Positions 1-4,425 of a DNA stretch of 5,166 nucleotides are shown here, piece by piece. The stretch lies in the NCBI GenBank assembly GCA_947589205.1, contig CANQCJ010000157.1, positions 1 through 5,166 of the forward strand, in the 5' to 3' direction. The stretch comes from an uncultured Ruminococcus sp. (GTDB taxonomy: Bacteria; Bacillota; Clostridia; Oscillospirales; Ruminococcaceae). Each line of letters starts with the position of its first letter. The first letter of the stretch is position 1. The notes under the pieces are model-generated. The model was not told the DNA's origin. It was given only the letters and a program-made list of their open reading frames with translations, and ran no database searches. The translations under genes were made by a program, and so were the position numbers.

Positions 1-32
1 AGGTGGCGCTCTACCGGATGAGCTAAATCCGC
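1..32 (-). tRNA. Partial tRNA, probably tRNA-Gly(GCC); 3' part lies outside the window
   Basis: Read on the minus strand, the 5' half of a tRNA begins at 32. It has acceptor strand GCGGATT, TA, a D arm with stem GCTC/GAGC and a GGTA in the loop, then the 5' strand of the anticodon stem, CCACC. The window ends before the anticodon, so identity rests on resemblance: this D arm followed by GCGCCACCT is typical of Firmicute tRNA-Gly(GCC). It is the third gene of a Val-Asp-Gly array and lies only 7 nt after tRNA-Asp, so it must be co-transcribed and cut out by processing. That it is a tRNA is near certain; that it is Gly is likely but unproven. Confidence 0.75.
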
Positions 33-39
33 AGAAAAA

Positions 40-113
40 CGACCGGAATGGGGCTCGAACCCACGACCTCCAGCGTGACAGGCTGGCGTTCTAACCAACT
101 GAACTACCCGGCC
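40..113 (-). tRNA. tRNA-Asp(GTC)
   Basis: A complete 74-nt cloverleaf on the minus strand. The acceptor GGCCGGG pairs with TCCGGTC, including G-U pairs. The D stem is GTTC/GAAC. The anticodon stem CCAGC/GCTGG encloses loop CTGTCAC, giving anticodon GTC (Asp). The T arm is GTGGG-TTCGAGC-CCCAT. The discriminator base is G, as expected for tRNA-Asp. CCA is not encoded and must be added after transcription. It is the middle gene of the array. Confidence 0.97.
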
Positions 114-141
114 AAAATGTTCAGCTAATTTTAGAATAATT

Positions 142-163
142 CGCGGAGATAAAAATCTCCGCG
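142..163 (-). other. Perfect 9-bp hairpin in the tRNA-Val/tRNA-Asp spacer
   Basis: CGCGGAGAT (142-150) and ATCTCCGCG (155-163) are perfect inverted repeats around a 4-nt A/T loop. In the tRNA transcript the hairpin begins 6 nt after the 3' end of tRNA-Val, and 28 nt separate it from the 5' end of tRNA-Asp. No U-run follows on either strand, so it is not a canonical intrinsic terminator. It may be a processing or RNA-stability structure in the tRNA precursor, or a weak partial terminator that lowers Asp and Gly relative to Val. Confidence 0.6.
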
Positions 164-168
164 TCAAA

Positions 169-241
169 TGGAAGTTATAGGGCTCGAACCTATGACCCTC
201 TGCTTGTAAGGCAGATGCTCTCCCAGCTGAGCTAAACTTCC
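169..241 (-). tRNA. tRNA-Val(TAC)
   Basis: A complete 73-nt cloverleaf on the minus strand. The acceptor GGAAGTT pairs with AACTTCC. The D stem is GCTC/GAGC. The anticodon stem TCTGC/GCAGA encloses loop CTTACAA, giving anticodon TAC (Val). The T arm ATAGG-TTCGAGC-CCTAT is regular. The discriminator is A and no CCA is encoded. It is the first gene of the array, about 23 nt downstream of the start site predicted from the perfect promoter at 271-299. Confidence 0.97.
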
Positions 242-270
242 TTTTATTCACCGCTTCAAGCGACTATTAT

Positions 271-299
271 ATTATACTTCATCAAAGCGGCTTTGTCAA
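271..299 (-). promoter_or_regulatory. Perfect sigma-A promoter of the tRNA Val-Asp-Gly array
   Basis: On the minus strand, TTGACA (294-299) and TATAAT (271-276) are separated by exactly 17 nt, so both hexamers and the spacer equal the consensus. A second TATAAT overlaps by one base (266-271), making a doubled -10 box; only the first has the ideal spacing. The predicted start is near 264, leaving a leader of about 23 nt before tRNA-Val. Confidence 0.93.
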
Positions 300-302
300 G
301 TC

Positions 303-316
303 TTTTTTTAAAAAAA
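303..316 (-). promoter_or_regulatory. UP-element-like A/T tract upstream of the tRNA promoter
   Basis: A perfect T7A7 tract ends 3 nt upstream of the -35 hexamer, within a broader A/T-rich stretch reaching about 360. Position and composition fit an UP element contacted by the RNA polymerase alpha C-terminal domain, common at strong stable-RNA promoters. The assignment is by position and composition only. Confidence 0.5.
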
Positions 317-373
317 CTTCCATTTTGTATATTTAAACAAATTTAATAAGCAATTTATGTACATATTGTACGA

Positions 374-1090
374 TCAATACTCTTCAAACTCTTCCCTGCC
401 GCCGTTAAAAACGTCAAGATCTATATGCTTTTCCTCGCCAATGTATCCGTCAAGCCTTGCCGTGTCGGAATACTGCCAGAACGTCCAGTCCTTGTCCGGC
501 GTAAAATAAACATCGCGTATCCACAGATCGTACTCGTCGAAATTTTCCGCTATGTAAAGCGAATAGGCAGAGCCGGTCGCATAGATGATCGGCTTTTTAC
601 CGTAATGCTCTTCAAGCGTATCGAGAAGCGTTTTCAGCTCGTTCACGACCTCCTCCGGCGGCTTGGGAGATTTTCTGTACTCACCGTAAAATTCAACGTC
701 CACGACAGGCGGCAGCATTTTATCGTAATTTTCTACGTTTTTTATAAAATTTTCCGCCTGAGTTTTTCCGCTGCTGTCAAAGCTGAAAAAATGGTACGCA
801 CCGACTCTGAGGTCGGTCCTTCGCGCCTGCTCGTAATTATACCCGAAACGCTCGTCAACATAACCGCTGCCCTCGGTAGCCTTTATAAAAGCAAAATCCA
901 GCCCGCTCGAAAGCGTTTCCCAGTCTATCTTCCCCTGATAGGAGGAAACGTCGACCCCCTTGACGGGGTATTTATTTGCCGAAAAAATATTGATCTTTAT
1001 TATTTTTAAATAAAACAAAGCCGCTAAAGCCGTCACAATTAAAGCGGCGGCAATGAGCGAAATTATAAGTCCTTTTCTGACCGTTCTCAT
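374..1090 (-). CDS. Membrane-anchored GH25 lysozyme (N-acetylmuramidase)
   Basis: This 238-residue protein is predicted to cut the MurNAc-GlcNAc beta-1,4 bond of peptidoglycan. A basic N-terminus (MRTVRKG) precedes one hydrophobic segment at about residues 8-29, so it is probably an uncleaved signal anchor with the enzyme outside the membrane. The GH25 barrel fills residues 43-230: GVDVSSYQG (catalytic-site Asp47), the AFIKATEG strand, GAYHFF, PPVVDVE with the Asp131/Glu133 pair, the W-Q-Y motif (205-207) and IDLDVF with Asp224. All expected acidic residues are present, so it should be active. No wall-binding repeats are seen. The ATG at 1090 was chosen because it gives a clean signal anchor. 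Its best Shine-Dalgarno, AAGGAG at 1107-1112, is 16 nt away, which is long. An in-frame TTG at 1141 would add 17 residues but has no Shine-Dalgarno. It is last in the yerC run, 63 nt after hslO. Substrate and physiological role (remodelling, sporulation or defence) are not shown. Confidence 0.92.
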   Translation of the reverse strand: MRTVRKGLIISLIAAALIVTALAALFYLKIIKINIFSANKYPVKGVDVSSYQGKIDWETLSSGLDFAFIKATEGSGYVDERFGYNYEQARRTDLRVGAYHFFSFDSSGKTQAENFIKNVENYDKMLPPVVDVEFYGEYRKSPKPPEEVVNELKTLLDTLEEHYGKKPIIYATGSAYSLYIAENFDEYDLWIRDVYFTPDKDWTFWQYSDTARLDGYIGEEKHIDLDVFNGGREEFEEY

Positions 1091-1153
1091 TTTTAAATAA
1101 AGCTGTCTCCTTAGCGTTTTTCTTAATACAAATATACTCAAAGCTTAAAATAA

Positions 1154-2032
1154 TTATTCGCGTGAGCTTTGTATCAGCGCAATTATTTCATCGGAGGTGA
1201 AAACATATTTTTTATCGCAGAAATTGCAGCAGATCTCCGTTTCGGGGTCTCCGGCAAGCTCCTCAAGCTCCTTAGCGCCAAGCGATATCAGCATTCTTTC
1301 CGTCCTTTCGCGCGAACAGTCGCAGCGGTATTCCACCTGAAAATCATCGAGCGTCTCAGGCTCTAAGCCGTCAAGAGCGCGCATGGCAAGCTGCTCTGCG
1401 GTCATTCCCTGAGAGAGAAGCTTTGTTACCGGCGGCAGCTCTGCGATATTTTTTTCTATCGTGCTTATCGTTTCCTCCGGCGCAAACGGCAGCAGCTTTA
1501 TTATAAATCCTCCCGCGCAGCTTACCGTCAGATCGGGTGAAATAAGCACGCCGAGCGCGCATACTCCCGGGGTCTGCTCGCTTGAAGCGAGATACTGCAT
1601 TATATCCTCGGCTATTTCTCCGCTGACAAGCGGTATCTGCCCCGAATACGGCTCTTTAAGTCCGAGATCCTTTATTACCGTGAGCGTTCCGTCTTTGCCG
1701 ACCGCCCCGCCGACGTCGAGCTTTCCGTCCGCTCTCGTTTCAATTTCAACGCCGCCGTTTTGCATATAAGCCTTAACGTTTCCATAACTGTCCGACACCG
1801 CTGTCAGCGCGCCTATCGGTCCGCCGCCGTCTATCCTGACGGTAAGCGAATCGTTTTTGCCTTTAAGCTCAAATCCGAGCAAAGAGGCTCCGAGAGCAAG
1901 CCGTCCGAGTGCGGCGGTGCAGACAGCCGAGGAACGGTTTATCTGCTCTATCCTTGAAACGATGTCCTTGCCATCTATCGCGCTGCAAACGGCAGAGGCG
2001 TCTTTCGTTATAGCTCTGACTATTCTTCCCAT
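1154..2032 (-). CDS. hslO: Hsp33, redox-regulated holdase chaperone
   Basis: The 292-residue product is full length for Hsp33, a cytoplasmic ATP-independent chaperone switched on when oxidants form disulfides between its zinc-bound cysteines. The N-terminal core (about 1-230) shows family signatures such as the Gly-rich IDGGGPIGAL (67-76) and EPYSGQIPLVSGEIAED (127-143). The C-terminal switch holds CxC (Cys237, Cys239) and CxxC (Cys269, Cys272), the four zinc ligands at the usual spacing. Cys268 directly beside Cys269 is an extra cysteine. The start is ATG with GGAG 10 nt upstream. It lies 45 nt after the methyltransferase stop and is probably co-transcribed. The identification is secure; why it sits with a methyltransferase and a lysozyme is not evident. 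Confidence 0.97.
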   Translation of the reverse strand: MGRIVRAITKDASAVCSAIDGKDIVSRIEQINRSSAVCTAALGRLALGASLLGFELKGKNDSLTVRIDGGGPIGALTAVSDSYGNVKAYMQNGGVEIETRADGKLDVGGAVGKDGTLTVIKDLGLKEPYSGQIPLVSGEIAEDIMQYLASSEQTPGVCALGVLISPDLTVSCAGGFIIKLLPFAPEETISTIEKNIAELPPVTKLLSQGMTAEQLAMRALDGLEPETLDDFQVEYRCDCSRERTERMLISLGAKELEELAGDPETEICCNFCDKKYVFTSDEIIALIQSSRE

Positions 2033-2077
2033 TATTTTTCATCTCCGTTTTTTCCTAAAGCACGCCGTACAAAGGCG

Positions 2078-2839
2078 TTAGCCGGCATTTGTGCGGCGGC
2101 GTCTTAACACATACACCGCGCGCTCGCTGTTTTCATCAAGCGGGTCGAGGGTGTACCCGTCAAAGCAGCCGAGAATCTCAAACGAATGCTTTTCGGCGCA
2201 TTTTTCGATAAGCTCCCTCGGAAGATAGATCTCCCTGAAGCTCTCGGAATATCTTCTGTACGCTCCGTCATCGGTCTTTTCAAAGAAATCAAGATATATC
2301 GAAACGGAATTGTCCGTTTTATCGTACTCGTTTTGCCAGCCGCAGTAGATCTCCTCCAAATCATAAATATACGCGCTGTCGCTAAGCACATTGCGATGCT
2401 TGTGCAGAGTATTTACGTCAAAAATAAAAAGCGCACCCGGCGCGGAAAAAAGCGATACTTTTTCAAACACCTCGTCAAGCTCCTCGGGAGTATCGAGGTG
2501 GTTAAGGCTGTCAAGCGAACAGACGGTAATATCTACCGTGCCGAACATATCCAGCTCTCTCATATCCTGACAAAGATACTGTATCGGCAGCGAGCCTTCA
2601 AGCTTTTTTTCGACGGCGCAGTTGAGCATATCCTCCGAAGCATCCGTTCCGATAACGTCAAAGCCGCGCCTTGCAAGCTCCTCGGAGAGCGAGCCGGTTC
2701 CGCAGGCAAGATCGAGCAGGATATTACCCGAAGCGTTAAAACGTTTTACATAAGCCTGAATCATATCCGCGGCGGCGGCATAATCCACATTTTTTGTCAG
2801 CGCGTCATAAAAGCGCGCAAAGCTTGAATACGCGCTCAT
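2078..2839 (-). CDS. Class I SAM-dependent methyltransferase, substrate unknown
   Basis: This 253-residue protein has the Rossmann-type SAM-binding fold in its first half. Motif I is LLDLACGTGS (41-50), followed by DVIGTDAS (61-68) whose acidic residue should bind the SAM ribose, then the QDMREL segment (91-96) contacting adenine, and DITVCSLDSLNHL (103-115) as motif IV. The second half (about 150-250) is rich in aromatic and acidic residues and probably forms the substrate cap, as in small-molecule methyltransferases of the Methyltransf_25 type. The start ATG overlaps the yerC stop by four bases (ATGA), so translation is probably coupled; AAAGGA at 2849-2854 sits 9 nt upstream. Nothing in the sequence names the substrate. 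A basic C-terminal tail (VLRRRRTNAG) ends the protein. Confidence 0.9.
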   Translation of the reverse strand: MSAYSSFARFYDALTKNVDYAAAADMIQAYVKRFNASGNILLDLACGTGSLSEELARRGFDVIGTDASEDMLNCAVEKKLEGSLPIQYLCQDMRELDMFGTVDITVCSLDSLNHLDTPEELDEVFEKVSLFSAPGALFIFDVNTLHKHRNVLSDSAYIYDLEEIYCGWQNEYDKTDNSVSIYLDFFEKTDDGAYRRYSESFREIYLPRELIEKCAEKHSFEILGCFDGYTLDPLDENSERAVYVLRRRRTNAG

Positions 2840-3135
2840 TTATCCTTTTCCTTTAATCTGTCAAAAACGATCTTGTATCCGCCCGTGCCGTCATAATTGA
2901 GCGAACGGTTGACGCGGCTTATCGTCGCCGTGGACGCTCCCGTTTCCTTTACAATATCGCTGTAAACGTGATTCTCGGTGAGCAGCTTTGCGACCTGAAA
3001 ACGCTGCGAAAGTGATTTTAATTCCGGTATGGTGCAAAGATCCTTAAAAAAGCAGGCGCACTCCTCAACGGTCTCTAAGTGTAAAACGGCTTCATAAAGC
3101 TCCTCTAAATTTTTGACTTCAAGCTTATCCTTCAT
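2836..3135 (-). CDS. yerC: YerC/YecD family TrpR-like DNA-binding regulator
   Basis: This 99-residue all-helical protein matches the YerC family (usually about 100 residues), relatives of the Trp repressor with unknown effector. Residues 1-50 form the helical dimerisation part, including FFKDLCTIPEL and SLSQRFQVAKLL. Residues 51-82 carry the helix-turn-helix, with recognition helix ASTATISRVNRSLNY (67-81), a family hallmark, then GTGGY. The ATG at 3135 was chosen because it gives the family length and has AAAGGA at 3146-3151, 10 nt upstream. The frame stays open to 3246, but that extension would run through the predicted promoter. It is first in a minus-strand operon and overlaps the methyltransferase by 4 bp. 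The target genes are unknown; autoregulation or action on the divergent plus-strand unit is possible but unsupported. Confidence 0.93.
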   Translation of the reverse strand: MKDKLEVKNLEELYEAVLHLETVEECACFFKDLCTIPELKSLSQRFQVAKLLTENHVYSDIVKETGASTATISRVNRSLNYDGTGGYKIVFDRLKEKDK

Positions 3136-3155
3136 CGCAAGAACATCCTTTCTAC

Positions 3156-3175
3156 AGCCGAAAAGCGTGTCGGCT
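3156..3175 (-). other. Small leader hairpin before the yerC ribosome binding site
   Basis: AGCCGA and TCGGCT form a 6-bp stem with an 8-nt loop in the yerC 5' leader, ending 4 nt before the Shine-Dalgarno. It could tune translation or mRNA stability. It is short, and no regulator or ligand is suggested. Confidence 0.3.
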
Positions 3176-3196
3176 AAATAGTCGCTTATCAAATAT

Positions 3197-3225
3197 ATTT
3201 TAACATAGAAAAGCGCTAAAGTAAA
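3197..3225 (-). promoter_or_regulatory. Sigma-A-like promoter for the yerC operon
   Basis: On the minus strand, TTTACT (3220-3225, 4 of 6 consensus) and TAAAAT (3197-3202, 5 of 6) are 17 nt apart. The predicted start is near 3190, giving a leader of about 55 nt before the yerC ATG. No other promoter is obvious between yerC and the downstream genes, which fits one transcript. Confidence 0.6.
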
Positions 3226-3274
3226 TAGGCTTATATTAATATTCACAATTTATTAACACCTTTTCCTAATAGTG

Positions 3275-3302
3275 ACCTAAAGCAAATTTTAAGCATATTA
3301 TA
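3275..3302 (+). promoter_or_regulatory. Sigma-K-like promoter upstream of the glycosyltransferase/collagen-like pair
   Basis: AC (3275-3276), 17 nt, then CATATTATA (3294-3302) exactly fits the B. subtilis sigma-K consensus AC-N17-CATANNNTA, and the base before CATA is the favoured G. It ends 38 nt before the glycosyltransferase ATG. The same bases can also be read as a mediocre sigma-A promoter, GTGACC (3272-3277), 18 nt, TATTAT (3296-3301). The motif is short and A/T-rich, so chance is possible; the downstream spore-surface-like genes raise its credibility. Confidence 0.5.
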
Positions 3303-3340
3303 TCTCGGGGAGTTAAAATCAAACGAAACGGAGCTTTTTT

Positions 3341-4408
3341 ATGAAGAGTATAAGTCTTTGCATGATAGTGCGCGATGAGGAAGAGGTTTTGGAACGTTGT
3401 CTGCACTCTGCCGAAGAGATCGCCGACGAGATAATAATCGTCGATACGGGATCGACGGACAAAACCAAGCAGATCGCCTCCAAATATACCGACAAGGTGT
3501 ACGATTTTTTGTGGACGGACGATTTTTCGGCGGCAAGAAATTTTTCCTTTTCAAAGGCAGGCTGCGAATATATCATGTGGCTCGACGCGGACGATGTTTT
3601 AAGTCCCGGCGCGGCAGCGCGGATAAAATCTCTTAAAAATTCATCGGATATGAACGCGGACGTCTATATGATGAAATATGACGTCGCCTTTGACGAAGGC
3701 GGCAGACCGGTGTTTTCCTATTACCGCGAGAGAATATTAAAGCGTTCCCGCAGGGCCGAATGGGTAGGTAAGGTCCATGAAGCTGTCGCTCCGTACGGAA
3801 AGACAGAGTATATCGAAGAAGCGGTAGAGCACAGAAAGGTCAAGGTGAACGATCCCGACAGGAATTTGCGGATCTTTGAAAAAATGATCTCGGACGGCTG
3901 CGTCTTAGACGCAAGAGAGCAGTATTATTATGCCCGTGAGCTTTATTATCATAACAGAAAAAACGAAGCCGCAAAGCTGTTTGAAAATTTTATCTCGGAC
4001 GAAAACAGCCGTGTTGACGACCGCATTAACGCTTGTCTCGAGCTTTCAAGATGCAGAGACGATACAGACAGATCGCTCAGCGATCTTTTCAAAAGCTTTT
4101 TGTTCGATTCTCCCCGCGCGGAGATCTGCTGTGAGATAGGACTGCTTAAAATGAAACAGGAAAAATACCGCGAAGCCGTTTTCTGGTACAAGGCTGCGGC
4201 GGATACGGATATAAGCGAACACGGCGGCGGATTTGTCAATGCCGACTGTTACGGCTATATACCGTATATGCAGCTATGCGTTTGCTTCGACAGGCTCGGA
4301 GACCGCAAAAAGGCGGCGGGATTTAACGAGCTTGCGGGAAAAATAAAGCCCTATGACAAAAGCTATCTCTATAACCGCGAATATTTCCGCGCTATAGAAA
4401 ACAACTGA
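3341..4408 (+). CDS. Family-2-type glycosyltransferase with TPR-like C-terminal helices
   Basis: This 355-residue cytoplasmic protein has a GT-A domain at about residues 1-170: SLCMIVRDEE (5-14), the nucleotide-sugar loop EIIIVDTGSTDKT (30-42), WLDADD (80-85) with the metal-binding DxD Asp82/Asp84, and WVGKVHE (141-147). The C-terminal half has TPR-like helix pairs at about 195-220, 258-288 and 305-335 (for example YYYARELYYHNRKNEAAKLF and KQEKYREAVFWYKAAA). This architecture occurs in soluble enzymes that glycosylate peptides or proteins, where the TPRs may hold the substrate. There is no membrane segment. ACGGAG at 3328-3333 is 7 nt before the ATG. The next gene, 17 bp downstream, encodes a Thr-rich collagen-like protein, its likely acceptor. 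In C. difficile, glycosyltransferase SgtA is encoded beside bclA3 and glycosylates it; orthology to SgtA is not claimed. Donor sugar is unknown. Confidence 0.9.
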   Translation: MKSISLCMIVRDEEEVLERCLHSAEEIADEIIIVDTGSTDKTKQIASKYTDKVYDFLWTDDFSAARNFSFSKAGCEYIMWLDADDVLSPGAAARIKSLKNSSDMNADVYMMKYDVAFDEGGRPVFSYYRERILKRSRRAEWVGKVHEAVAPYGKTEYIEEAVEHRKVKVNDPDRNLRIFEKMISDGCVLDAREQYYYARELYYHNRKNEAAKLFENFISDENSRVDDRINACLELSRCRDDTDRSLSDLFKSFLFDSPRAEICCEIGLLKMKQEKYREAVFWYKAAADTDISEHGGGFVNADCYGYIPYMQLCVCFDRLGDRKKAAGFNELAGKIKPYDKSYLYNREYFRAIENN

Positions 4409-4411
4409 TAC

Positions 4412-4417
4412 AGGAGG
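4412..4417 (+). promoter_or_regulatory. Optimal ribosome binding site of the collagen-like gene
   Basis: AGGAGG, fully complementary to the anti-Shine-Dalgarno core, lies 8 nt before the ATG at 4426 and 4 nt after the glycosyltransferase stop. It fixes the start of the collagen-like gene and predicts much stronger translation than for the glycosyltransferase, as expected for a structural protein with its modifying enzyme. Confidence 0.9.
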
Positions 4418-4425
4418 AATTTTTT

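Noticed and set aside
359..371. GTAC-N5-GTAC palindrome as terminator or operator
   Set aside because: A 4-bp A/T-rich stem is too weak and no flanking T-run or known operator pattern supports it.
425..1009. 194-codon open frame on the plus strand
   Set aside because: It lies wholly antisense to the GH25 lysozyme, whose catalytic motifs are intact. Its protein is basic and low in recognisable motifs, as expected for a shadow frame.
2186..2827. 213-codon open frame on the plus strand
   Set aside because: It is antisense to the methyltransferase gene with its clear SAM-binding motifs. The product has no recognisable family.
3136..3246. 37-residue N-terminal extension of YerC
   Set aside because: It has no good ribosome binding site, exceeds the family length and would overlap the predicted -10 and -35 boxes; the ATG at 3135 has a good Shine-Dalgarno.
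3949..4239. Antisense open frame inside the glycosyltransferase gene
   Set aside because: It is a Ser-rich shadow with no domain and lies within the TPR-like coding region.
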